Assembly: GCA_022616085.1 (NCBI GenBank)
Contig: JAKEFN010000161.1
Span: 1-9,797, forward strand
Direction: 5' to 3'
DNA length: 9,797 nt
Origin: a bacterium
GTDB lineage: Bacteria; Patescibacteriota; Minisyncoccia; Phycocordibacterales; JAKEFN01
A program made the translations under genes and the position numbers. The notes under the pieces are model-generated. The model did not search any database. It was not told the DNA's origin and worked only from the letters and a program-made list of their open reading frames with translations. Within the stretch, counting starts at the first letter, position 1. Each line of letters begins with the position of its first letter. Shown one piece after another: positions 1-6,760 of the stretch.

Positions 1-144
1 GAAAGCGAAGAATATTGTTGATATTTTGAGTCTTTCCGAGCCGCCGTTTGCAGCCCGTAACATGAATTCGCAGTAGTCAAGAGTTTTTGAACATGCTCTA
101 GCTGATACGAAAAAAATACTTGATGTATGATCAATCTGCTTCGT
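1..144. other. Left-edge non-coding stretch
   Basis: I see no supportable gene here. On the plus strand one frame is open from the edge to a TAG at 74-76. It could be the last 24 codons of a gene lying to the left (ending ...FAARNMNSQ), but this short tail matches no family I know. On the minus strand the frame of the neighbouring 803-codon gene stays open from its stop to the window edge, which is about what chance allows over 48 codons. The part nearest the gene holds a weak terminator-like hairpin, listed separately. Confidence 0.3.
110..134 (-). terminator. Weak Rho-independent terminator-like hairpin after the surface-protein gene
   Basis: Read on the minus strand, about 10 nt past the TAA at 147-145, TTGAT (134-130) can pair with ATCAA (124-120) across a five-base loop. 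Three bases later comes a run of seven T (116-110). The U-tract and position fit an intrinsic terminator. The stem is only 5 bp and A/T-rich, so termination would be weak. Confidence 0.4.
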
Positions 145-2556
145 TTATATCTCCTCCGCTCTTAAATAGCTTCCGCGGAGTACGCGTGTTTCATTCGCAT
201 TTGTCGTGTTTTGCGCCCATTGTAATTTGAGAACGCCGCCAGACGTTGTCTGCACCGTGCCATGAATTTGAACGACCGTCGCCGTATTCGCGACGACTCT
301 GATCACCGTACTTGTCGTGCTCGAAATCAAGTGTTCGGCGCCGCGAACCGTTGTCCCCGAAGCCCCGATATATCCGATATCCGTGATTGCTCCGCTTGGA
401 CCCACGAAAGCTACCTTGATATCGGGAGTAGCGCTTGTACTGCTCGCCATAATTACGCCGTCAATGATGTACGATGCGGACGGTTGCAGACCGAGTTGCA
501 GATGATTATCGTCCACAAGGGTACTGTTGGTTTTGCTTTGATCCGCACTTTTCCTTGCTTTCAAGGCGACGTCAAACAAAACAAACGATGCGGTAGTCGT
601 ACTCCACGCGCCTTCAAAATCATCGTTATCCCAAAACCTAATCCGCCAATAATAAGTCGTGCTTGCAGTCAAAGCCGAACCGTCATATGAAATGTCGGGA
701 ATGCGATTGTCTACAGGAGTCGTGCTTGAAAGCGTCGTTTTCCCGGAATTCCAAAAAGGCGAGGTGAAATCAGAACTTGATGTGGCGACTTGAATTTGAT
801 AACTTGTTGCGACATCGCCGGTTTCGCCATCACGAAATATCGCGGAAAATTCCGGTGTCGTGTCAACAACTTGAGTCGGATTTATTTCTTCTTCCGTGAG
901 CAGATCCGTCGGCGCCAATGGTGCGTCGCTTGAAACACTATATACAACGCCCAATATCGGGTCTTTCGATGTCCCTGTCTCGTCAGCTGACGCGAAATTC
1001 GCGGTATTGGATTGTGGCAAACCACCGTCGTTGCATGCGTCATTGGTATGGCTGGAATTTTCGGTATAGTCGCCGGTATGACGTACTCCCAATTTTGTCG
1101 TAGACGTTGAAGAAATCCAGTTTAAAGAGGTCGTCGCCATTTGGAAATGCGTATATTGTCCTGCTGTTATGGCAAGAATCTGGGTAGAGGAAGCAACGGC
1201 ATCACCGTGAAGCTGATCAAAGGAGTCAAAGTCCCCAGTAGATAAAGAAGTTATGGAAGCTGGCCGAGACTGAACAATACCAATACCATCGCCATCGCTG
1301 TTTCCATCGCTACGACTATTAAAATACAAAGACGTCGTCGCCAGAGTGATGGTTGAGTCGTCTGGAATTGATGAGGTATCGAACAAAATAAATCCCCTTT
1401 GTATAGAATATCCAAAGGATGAACCGACATAATAGCACGACGTATTAATCTCTACCTCATTATCAAATGCGTAATTCCCTGTTGCTGAATCGTGCGTATC
1501 TGTCCATGATTTATTCTGTTCGTGATCCGCAACTCGTCCGTCAACACTGGTCGTTTCTGAATCCGCATCGGGGTTGAAAGACGCATAAGTATCCGTATAG
1601 ACCGGGTAGACCGGATTTGTGTCGAGAAATGAAGAAATATCTTTAGTCAAGAGATAACTATTTCCACTCTCCGAAGCAAGCGTGAGTGAAACTTTTTCAA
1701 TATTACGCTCTGCTTTTGAATTCGTTTGGTATGCAAGGTTACTGTCCCACACTTGGCCAAGACGTAACCCAATGCCACGTTTGGCGCTTCCTTCTCTATG
1801 TATAGACAGACGGTCTCCATGTTCAACTCTAAATATATTTTGTGCCGACCTATTCCATGCCGTACGGGAACGACCTGTGACTTTTCCGACATCGATATCT
1901 TCGTCATATGAAACGAAAAAAGTGTACATTGTCTTTGTGGGTGTCGAATTAATACGCACGAGTTTCGCCAACCGCGGTGCGATCCCGAAGTCTATATAAT
2001 AAATGAGGTCGCCCTCCGGATACGCACCCTCATAAAGAATGTAGCTCACATTTCTATGTGGTCCGGCAGGGGTTACGATATCTCCCCGAACCATTCGGCC
2101 CGGTACGTCGTTCACTTCCCGTGCCTGAATTTTCATTATAAACGGTGACTCGGTAATATTTTCTTTATTCACAGCATCAAACCTATTGTCATTAACCATT
2201 CTCGCCACGCCCGCAGCAGTAGACGGCGCATAAAATTTAAACGGCGCGGCATCCATTACGAACTCTCCTCCCTCTTCCCGAAAATCAGTATTGATCGGTT
2301 TCCATTCTTCATCGGCATCAAGCCAGTTGATCCATTTACCGTGTATCACAGCAGTACAAGTATTGCCGACGCATGTTGTATCATGATTATATCCCCTCTT
2401 GAGGCTAGCGCCGGAGCTCGCCGCGACATCGCCTCCCGAGGGCAGGATAACAAATATAAAAAATAAAATCGGCAATGCCGACAGAAAATAGAGAAATCCT
2501 TGTTTATAAAAAGAAAACGACGCGAACGTGCGCGCATGCCCAATATTTTTAGACAT
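145..2556 (-). CDS. Secreted or membrane-anchored surface protein with beta-sandwich, Fn3-like and tail-fibre-like domains
   Basis: This 803-residue protein has no specific function I can name. Residues 20-38 form one strong hydrophobic segment after a short basic N-terminus, so it is a signal peptide or anchor; a small-residue stretch (DVAASSGA, about 43-50) could be a cleavage site. A CVGNTC pair (62-67) may form an extracellular disulfide. Residues about 90-310 look like unassigned beta-rich sequence. Residues about 315-540 resemble a DNRLRE/CBM96-like sandwich (RGFILFDTSSIP, 387-398, is its best motif). Residues about 545-661 look like a fibronectin-III module (TTYYWRIRFWD, 633-643). The last 140 residues resemble phage/CPR tail-fibre-type C-termini (LKLQWAQNT, 776-784, then GSYLRAEEI at the end). 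It is very rich in Ser and Thr. ATG at 2556 is chosen because it directly precedes the hydrophobic segment; no Shine-Dalgarno is visible. It is probably monocistronic and lies outside the glycan operon. Adhesion or envelope decoration is an inference. Confidence 0.85.
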   Translation of the reverse strand: MSKNIGHARTFASFSFYKQGFLYFLSALPILFFIFVILPSGGDVAASSGASLKRGYNHDTTCVGNTCTAVIHGKWINWLDADEEWKPINTDFREEGGEFVMDAAPFKFYAPSTAAGVARMVNDNRFDAVNKENITESPFIMKIQAREVNDVPGRMVRGDIVTPAGPHRNVSYILYEGAYPEGDLIYYIDFGIAPRLAKLVRINSTPTKTMYTFFVSYDEDIDVGKVTGRSRTAWNRSAQNIFRVEHGDRLSIHREGSAKRGIGLRLGQVWDSNLAYQTNSKAERNIEKVSLTLASESGNSYLLTKDISSFLDTNPVYPVYTDTYASFNPDADSETTSVDGRVADHEQNKSWTDTHDSATGNYAFDNEVEINTSCYYVGSSFGYSIQRGFILFDTSSIPDDSTITLATTSLYFNSRSDGNSDGDGIGIVQSRPASITSLSTGDFDSFDQLHGDAVASSTQILAITAGQYTHFQMATTSLNWISSTSTTKLGVRHTGDYTENSSHTNDACNDGGLPQSNTANFASADETGTSKDPILGVVYSVSSDAPLAPTDLLTEEEINPTQVVDTTPEFSAIFRDGETGDVATSYQIQVATSSSDFTSPFWNSGKTTLSSTTPVDNRIPDISYDGSALTASTTYYWRIRFWDNDDFEGAWSTTTASFVLFDVALKARKSADQSKTNSTLVDDNHLQLGLQPSASYIIDGVIMASSTSATPDIKVAFVGPSGAITDIGYIGASGTTVRGAEHLISSTTSTVIRVVANTATVVQIHGTVQTTSGGVLKLQWAQNTTNANETRVLRGSYLRAEEI

Positions 2557-2590
2557 ATATATTGATTATTGATAAAAGTCCCCAAGCTTA

Positions 2591-2609
2591 TTCCGAACTA
2601 TTGTCGGAA
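2591..2609. promoter_or_regulatory. Palindrome upstream of the surface-protein gene
   Basis: TTCCGA (2591-2596) and TCGGAA (2604-2609) form a perfect 6-bp inverted repeat around a 7-base spacer, 35 bases upstream of the ATG of the 803-codon gene. It could be an operator or a hairpin in the 5' leader. No T-run follows on either strand, so it is not a terminator. Six base pairs can also arise by chance. Confidence 0.25.
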
Positions 2610-2711
2610 CCCGCTATACTTGCTTGACCTTGATAAACTCATAATAGCAAAAAAAAAACGACATAACAAAACACTGCGTGTGGATAACAAGATCAAAGTT
2701 GTGCTCACAGA

Positions 2712-2805
2712 TCAAACAGAGCTCAGAAGAAACAACCGCGTAATGTTTCGGACAATCTCGGCGCGGGGGAGCTTTGGATCCTCTTTGTAATTTCGGGAAC
2801 GAAAA
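2712..2805 (-). pseudogene. Orphan 3' end of a capsule-type polysaccharide gene
   Basis: Read on the minus strand, 2804-2727 encodes 26 codons identical in protein sequence to residues 481-506 of the polysaccharide protein at 3397-4929. They start at FRSRNYKEDP and end at NITRLFL. The frame then continues through a different tail (LSSV) to a TGA at 2714-2712, whereas the intact gene ends GRAD. The five nucleotide differences (2748, 2790, 2793, 2796, 2802) all fall at third codon positions and are silent. Upstream of the F codon the homology stops and no start is present, so only the gene's tail survives. Silent-only divergence indicates that the fragment comes from a once-functional homologue or allele and is not an old duplicate decaying in place. 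Confidence 0.85.
2727..2805. repeat. 79-bp direct repeat, copy 1 (left of the toxin-antitoxin module)
   Basis: It matches 3412-3490 in direct orientation with five mismatches in 79 positions, and the match breaks at both ends (2726 and 2806). Together with copy 2 it brackets the toxin-antitoxin genes. Its content is the tail of a polysaccharide gene read on the minus strand. Confidence 0.95.
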
Positions 2806-2812
2806 AGACTAT

Positions 2813-2829
2813 TTGTTGCCATACAACAA
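2813..2829. promoter_or_regulatory. Palindrome upstream of the antitoxin, possible autoregulatory operator
   Basis: TTGTTG (2813-2818) and CAACAA (2824-2829) form a 6-bp inverted repeat with a 5-base spacer, immediately before the predicted -35 element. Type II antitoxins commonly bind palindromes at their own promoter, so the position suits an operator. No consensus for this antitoxin is known to me. Confidence 0.4.
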
Positions 2830-2830
2830 C

Positions 2831-2859
2831 TTGCTCTTTTTATCTTTTAAGGATAAAAT
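2831..2859 (+). promoter_or_regulatory. Sigma-70-like promoter of the toxin-antitoxin operon
   Basis: TTGCTC (2831-2836) and TAAAAT (2854-2859) are separated by exactly 17 bases. The start point expected about 7 bases after the -10 element is the A of the antitoxin ATG at 2866, so the transcript could be leaderless. A competing reading is that AAGGA (2849-2853), 12 bases before the ATG, is a Shine-Dalgarno sequence, which would require a promoter further upstream. Confidence 0.45.
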
Positions 2860-2865
2860 AAGTGC

Positions 2866-3069
2866 ATGTCTACACTTGCTTTACACAATAACACACACGG
2901 AAATTCTTTACTTGAGGCACTCCCGGCTTTTAAGATTATTCGAGATTTGTCAGAGAGCGAGCTTGAAACGCTTGAAATCCTTTCGGATCCGGAGACAAAA
3001 AAACTGCTTGAGCGAAGTTTGTCCGAATCAAAGGCAAACAAAGTTTTTCCGGTGGAAACCATCCTCTGA
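2866..3069 (+). CDS. Type II antitoxin (RelE/ParE partner)
   Basis: This 67-residue protein is the likely antitoxin that binds and neutralises the toxin starting two bases downstream. The call rests on context and on its charged helical second half: residues 29-55 are rich in Glu, Leu and Ser (SESELETLEIL, then DPETKKLLERSL), a pattern common in short RelB/ParD-like and CPR antitoxins that end in a toxin-binding tail. No ribbon-helix-helix or helix-turn-helix motif is obvious, so DNA binding is unproven. Its own promoter and a palindrome sit just upstream. It is on the opposite strand to both neighbouring blocks and lies inside a pair of 79-bp direct repeats, suggesting it arrived as a module with the toxin. 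The ATG at 2866 gives the natural length; AAGGA lies 12 bases before it. Confidence 0.75.
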   Translation: MSTLALHNNTHGNSLLEALPAFKIIRDLSESELETLEILSDPETKKLLERSLSESKANKVFPVETIL

Positions 3070-3071
3070 TT

Positions 3072-3362
3072 ATGAGCTTCTCCGTCTACATCGCTTCCTC
3101 CGCTCGGAAGGCGGTGAAAAAACTTCCTCGCAATATCCGCGAGGAGATCGTCCAGCTCTCCCGAGAAATTATCGCGCGAAACCCATACGACGCCGAAAAA
3201 TTGCAGAAACCTCTCCACGAATGCCGCTCGTTTCATTTCAAACTGGACAACATCCATTACCGTATCGCCTACCGAATCGCGGTAAAAGAAAAAAGAATAG
3301 ACATTGTGCTTGTCGGTCCCAGGGAGGGATTTTATGAACGCCTGCGGCGTGTTTTGAAGTAA
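3072..3362 (+). CDS. RelE/ParE-family toxin (type II toxin-antitoxin system)
   Basis: This 96-residue protein has the RelE/ParE fold signature. An N-terminal strand leads into a basic helix (SSARKAVKKLPRNI, residues 9-22), then comes NPYDAEKL (37-44), the core strand HYRIAYRI (62-69) and the C-terminal GPREGFYERL (82-91). RelE enzymes cut mRNA on the ribosome and ParE relatives poison gyrase. Arg64, Arg84, Tyr88 and Arg92 occupy places typical of RelE/YafQ/HigB-type mRNA interferases, so endoribonuclease activity is the likelier role, but sequence alone does not settle it. Length is normal for the family. The gene starts two bases after the antitoxin stop, so the two are co-transcribed and probably translationally coupled. 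It ends 34 bases from the convergent polysaccharide gene, with no evident terminator between them. Confidence 0.88.
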   Translation: MSFSVYIASSARKAVKKLPRNIREEIVQLSREIIARNPYDAEKLQKPLHECRSFHFKLDNIHYRIAYRIAVKEKRIDIVLVGPREGFYERLRRVLK

Positions 3363-3396
3363 TACCATCTCCCATTGACCGTCTCGCCGCATTAAT

Positions 3397-4929
3397 TCAA
3401 TCGGCTCTCCCAAGAAACAACCGCGTAATGTTCCGGACAATCTCGGCGCGGGGGAGCTTTGGATCCTCTTTGTAGTTCCGCGAACGGAAATCTTTCGCGC
3501 GGTAACTCGCCTTATCAAGCGCCGCAAAAAAAGAGAGAACTTTCCGGCGGTCCGGCTTGTAGCCGTTCTCGACCTCGGCAATGGCCTTTTTGCATTCGGA
3601 AATATTTAAAACGCGGAGAACGCCATCGCAGTGCATATAAAACGGATAGCCGAAAACAAGCGCGGGCTTGTTGTCGCGCATAATGGATTCCAATCCCGCC
3701 GTGCCGGTTACCGTGGCAACCGCCCTCGCATTATCCGTGAGTTTTAAGCTCGGCGTCTCTATAGGAACAAGCCGGACATTTTTCCACCCTGCCATTGACC
3801 TGAAATACCCGCGGTAGCGAAACCGCGGAAGAAGACCGGCCGCATAGGGAGAAAGCTGTGCCGGATGCTCCTTCACGTATATAAACCAGCCGTCCGGCAC
3901 GGACGCCGCGATCGTCTCAATCATGAGAAGCTGGTCCTCAAAAACGCCGCCCAAAGGGGATGTGCTTGCCTCGGGCTGATAATGAAGCGGAACGTATATG
4001 AATTTCTTCGTGAAATCCGGTTCGGTTTGGAGCTCTTTATATTCCCTCAAAATTTCGGCATTCATGCCGCGCCACCGGTACGAGAGCAGTTTGAAATAAA
4101 TGCCGCGGACATCTTCGTGAACGCTTATCAGCGTAACGCGGCGGAAAAGCGATCCGGTATAGCTTAAAAAAGCTTTTCCGAAACTGCCGTTCCTGAAATG
4201 TTTCGCAACCGCCTTCATACTCGGCACGCCCAAAAACGCTTTTCTCCGCACGCCTTGTTTGACATAGGGCGGAGTGAGGTCGGCGTCCGGATTTACCATC
4301 CGGAGATAATATTCCCGTATATCCGGACTTAAGTCGCTTGCGGCAACATCATGCGCCGCCGATGATTCCAGAGCATCCGAAAGCCCCATTCCCCCTTCTT
4401 CAATATTACCCATAGGCATAATGCGGTCTCCGGTCAAAATCGGATATAAGAATACGCATCGGGTATCCTTTACTATTTCCTGCAAAAGAACGTACAAAGA
4501 ATAATGGAATCCGCTGTGCGGGATGGTGCTCCAAAAAACGGCATCCGGCTTGTGCCGCCGAAGCATACCGAGCCAAAAACGGACATATGAATAATATATG
4601 TGCTTTTTCTCCTGAAACGGCAGATTGAAATAAACGCTTCGCTCCAATACGGAAAAAAAACGGGATTCGTATTTTGAAAGCTTTTCAATAACATCCGCGC
4701 CGATGGGGGGAAACCCTTCGGCGTTTACGCTCTCGGGAAATATAAGGCGGACGCCGTCCTCGGTCCGGTGGAATACCGTTTCGGGAAAATCTCTCGCCCC
4801 TTTTTGCGTGATATCGCGGAATCCCTGTTTGTATCCCTCCCAATAGGCGATGCTGTATCCTTCGCGGCATAGATTGAGCGCCACGTCATACAATATGGGG
4901 GTGGAAAAATTGATGAGAAATACTTTCAT
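3397..4929 (-). CDS. Capsule-type polysaccharide biosynthesis protein, GT-B-like glycosyltransferase
   Basis: This 510-residue protein looks like a cytoplasmic member of the capsular polysaccharide synthesis/export family (KpsS/LipB-like and related), several of which are glycosyltransferases. Visible motifs are YVPLHYQPEAST (312-323), YVKEHP (351-356), TVTGTAGLESI (407-416) and GYPFY (427-431), the nucleotide-sugar-binding half of a GT-B fold. The N-terminal half, beginning MKVFLINFSTP, would be the acceptor-side domain. No transmembrane segment is visible. It overlaps the upstream ABC transporter gene by 4 nt (ATGA), so it is the last gene of the operon. The substrate is unknown. Its final codons lie in a direct repeat (3412-3490) whose second copy is stranded beyond the toxin-antitoxin module; the last four residues, GRAD, differ from that copy, so its 3' end may have been replaced. 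Confidence 0.75.
   Translation of the reverse strand: MKVFLINFSTPILYDVALNLCREGYSIAYWEGYKQGFRDITQKGARDFPETVFHRTEDGVRLIFPESVNAEGFPPIGADVIEKLSKYESRFFSVLERSVYFNLPFQEKKHIYYSYVRFWLGMLRRHKPDAVFWSTIPHSGFHYSLYVLLQEIVKDTRCVFLYPILTGDRIMPMGNIEEGGMGLSDALESSAAHDVAASDLSPDIREYYLRMVNPDADLTPPYVKQGVRRKAFLGVPSMKAVAKHFRNGSFGKAFLSYTGSLFRRVTLISVHEDVRGIYFKLLSYRWRGMNAEILREYKELQTEPDFTKKFIYVPLHYQPEASTSPLGGVFEDQLLMIETIAASVPDGWFIYVKEHPAQLSPYAAGLLPRFRYRGYFRSMAGWKNVRLVPIETPSLKLTDNARAVATVTGTAGLESIMRDNKPALVFGYPFYMHCDGVLRVLNISECKKAIAEVENGYKPDRRKVLSFFAALDKASYRAKDFRSRNYKEDPKLPRAEIVRNITRLFLGRAD
3412..3490. repeat. 79-bp direct repeat, copy 2 (3' end of the polysaccharide gene)
   Basis: This is the partner of 2727-2805 at an offset of 685 bp. 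It is coding sequence of the intact polysaccharide gene (residues 480-506), which continues 15 bp past the repeat to its stop at 3399-3397. The segment between the copies (2806-3411) contains little besides the toxin-antitoxin pair. Confidence 0.95.
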
Positions 4930-6713
4930 TGCCGTATATTATAAACCTTGTAAAAATAAGAATTCTTATCAGAAAGGAGTTTTTCCGGCGCGCCCTCTTC
5001 AACAATGCGCCTTCCCTCAAGCACAAGAATCGTATCACACCCCATAACCGTGGACAAACGGTGTGCGATCACAAACGTCGTCACTGTGCCGCGTAGTCCG
5101 GCAATGGTCTCCTGAATGCGGACTTCCGATTCATTGTCAAGCGCGCTCGTCGCCTCGTCAAGAAGAAGGATCTGCGGCTTCCGTGCAAGAACGCGTGCGA
5201 TAGAGACGCGCTGGCGCTGGCCCATAGAGAGTTTCATGCCACGTCCGCCGACCACCGTATCAAAACCGTCCGGAAGCTCGCGAATAAATTCATACGCATG
5301 CGCTTTTCGCGCCGCATCCGCGATGTCATCATCCGATATTGAATCGCCGTAAAAACGAATATTGTCTTTTATGCTTCCGTTTACAAGATACATGTCTTGC
5401 GACACATAGCCGACATTTTTCTTCCATTCGCCGATATCAATATCGCGTATCGGCTTCCCGTCAAGCGCGATCTCGCCGTAGAGCGGCGAAAGAAGCCGGA
5501 GGATAAGATCAAAAATAGTCGTCTTGCCCGCGCCGGAAGCTCCGATGAGGCCAAGCAGTCTGCCGCGCTCTATGGAGAATGAAATATCGGACAATATCGT
5601 TTTCTTCGGGCTATATGCGAAAGAAACATTTCGAAACGAAAGATGCTTCTCAAACGCAAAGGAGTCCCGCCCCTCGAGGGATTCTTTGTGGGCGGAAGAA
5701 AGCGACTCTGCCTCAATAATATTTTTGACATACGGAACGAGTGAATTGAGCGTGTGGATGTGTCCTTGCAAGAGCTGAATATAGCTGAAAATGCGCTGGA
5801 CAAGGTAAATGACGGCGACAAGCGCGCCGAAGCTCATCGTCTCTGTCCGATGCGCGTATAAAAATACGCATGCGACAAAAATGATTGAAAGCGGCTGTAC
5901 GAACTGCGTGGCGATCGCGGAGATAACGAACGCGCGGCGCTGGTTATTCATAAGCCCCTCAAACTGCCCCTGCCCGATACTCTGCACCGGGCGTTCCGCC
6001 CCGAACGCCTTGACGGTTTTCATGCCGACAACGCTCTCGTTCACATGCTCCGCAACCGCGCGATAGAGCGCAGACGTTTTTCGCGCGATCATCCGCGTCC
6101 GCCGTATAAGAGGCCTGAAAGCAAAAAATATTACGATTCCCGCAAGCATTGAAAACGCGGTGACAACCGGCGAAATATTGACGGCAATAATGGCATACAT
6201 AAGGAGGCTCGTCGCAAGCATTATGATTTCCGCAAGATGCTTCAAAAGCACTCCCGCGCGGTTCGCGTCCGTCATGATGAGCGTCTCCAGATGCCCTATC
6301 CGTTCGCCGACAAGATGCCGCCATTCAGTTGCGAGCGATTCGCGAAAAATCTTCTCGCGGACGTTCCTTTCGTAACCGGTGCGTATATAGAGCTCCATAT
6401 AGCTGAAACAAAAAAGCGCGGCGGAACGGAGTATGAAAAGCAGGACGATAAGAACAAGGATAAGCCCCACGGACGGCTCTGTTCCGAAAAAATCAAACAA
6501 GGAAACAATCGTCTCCGACACCGCATCGCTTCCGTAACTTTCCTCGCCGGAAAAAAATGCGAATAAAGGAATGATTGCGTTCACGCCAACCGCCTCAAGA
6601 AGCCCTGCGACGAAACCAAGAAGAACAAGCGCGGCAATATGCTTTTTATACGCCCCGTATGCGCGCTCAAACAGGCCAAGAGACTTTGCCAGACTATTTC
6701 CTTTTTGAAACAT
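4926..6713 (-). CDS. ABC half-transporter, MsbA/PglK-like lipid-linked glycan flippase or exporter
   Basis: This protein fuses a membrane domain to an ATPase, as in homodimeric type IV ABC exporters, and would flip or export a lipid-linked sugar across the membrane. From the ATG at 6713 it is 595 residues. Hydrophobic segments lie near 26-50, 82-105, 160-200 and 262-305. The ATPase shows Walker A GASGAGKTT (391-399), Q-loop Gln439, signature LSMGQ (495-499; Met replaces the usual first Gly), Walker B ILLLDE (515-520) and H-loop His551, so it should be active. Its place in a glycan operon points to a sugar-lipid cargo and not a drug. A GTG at 6773 would add 20 residues and overlap the methyltransferase by 13 nt. 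I prefer the ATG because it fits family length and precedes the first amphipathic helix; neither has a Shine-Dalgarno. The stop overlaps the next gene by 4 nt. Confidence 0.9.
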   Translation of the reverse strand: MFQKGNSLAKSLGLFERAYGAYKKHIAALVLLGFVAGLLEAVGVNAIIPLFAFFSGEESYGSDAVSETIVSLFDFFGTEPSVGLILVLIVLLFILRSAALFCFSYMELYIRTGYERNVREKIFRESLATEWRHLVGERIGHLETLIMTDANRAGVLLKHLAEIIMLATSLLMYAIIAVNISPVVTAFSMLAGIVIFFAFRPLIRRTRMIARKTSALYRAVAEHVNESVVGMKTVKAFGAERPVQSIGQGQFEGLMNNQRRAFVISAIATQFVQPLSIIFVACVFLYAHRTETMSFGALVAVIYLVQRIFSYIQLLQGHIHTLNSLVPYVKNIIEAESLSSAHKESLEGRDSFAFEKHLSFRNVSFAYSPKKTILSDISFSIERGRLLGLIGASGAGKTTIFDLILRLLSPLYGEIALDGKPIRDIDIGEWKKNVGYVSQDMYLVNGSIKDNIRFYGDSISDDDIADAARKAHAYEFIRELPDGFDTVVGGRGMKLSMGQRQRVSIARVLARKPQILLLDEATSALDNESEVRIQETIAGLRGTVTTFVIAHRLSTVMGCDTILVLEGRRIVEEGAPEKLLSDKNSYFYKVYNIRQ

Positions 6714-6760
6714 ATGATATAGACATGATAACAAGAGACCTCGGCAGAAAGTTAGCCCTT

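Larger units (their letters stand above)
2557..2865. other. Intergenic region between the surface-protein gene and the toxin-antitoxin pair
   Basis: These 309 bases carry no intact gene. They hold a possible leader/operator palindrome of the surface-protein gene (2591-2609), an A-rich tract (2649-2658), the orphan 3' end of a polysaccharide gene (2712-2805), and the palindrome and promoter of the antitoxin gene (2813-2859). The two flanking genes are divergent, so both promoters must lie in or near this region. I found no convincing sigma-70 pair on the minus strand for the surface-protein gene. Confidence 0.6.

Noticed and set aside
1..147. Read-through extension of the surface protein past its TAA to the window edge
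   Set aside because: The frame stays open for 48 codons, but chance gives this roughly one time in ten. The upstream protein already ends in a typical domain terminus (GSYLRAEEI), and a terminator-like hairpin follows.
262..690. 142-codon open frame on the plus strand opposite the surface-protein gene
   Set aside because: Its composition is biased and it has no motif; the minus-strand frame contains recognisable domains over the same bases.
2591..2620. Plus-strand promoter using TATACT at 2615-2620
   Set aside because: No acceptable -35 element lies 16-18 bases upstream, and no gene starts nearby on that strand.
3363..3396. Bidirectional terminator between the convergent toxin and polysaccharide genes
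   Set aside because: I could find no stem followed by a T-run in either direction in this 34-base gap.
2806..3411. Classical insertion sequence between the direct repeats
   Set aside because: There is no transposase and there are no terminal inverted repeats. The flanking repeats are coding sequence of a resident gene, far longer than target-site duplications.
2847..3581. 244-codon open frame on the minus strand across the toxin-antitoxin pair
   Set aside because: It runs antisense to the toxin and antitoxin and out of frame with the polysaccharide gene. Its Arg/Ser-rich sequence has no family signature.
5959..6324. 121-codon open frame on the minus strand inside the ABC transporter gene
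   Set aside because: It is a +1 shadow of the transporter membrane domain, rich in His/Arg/Cys.
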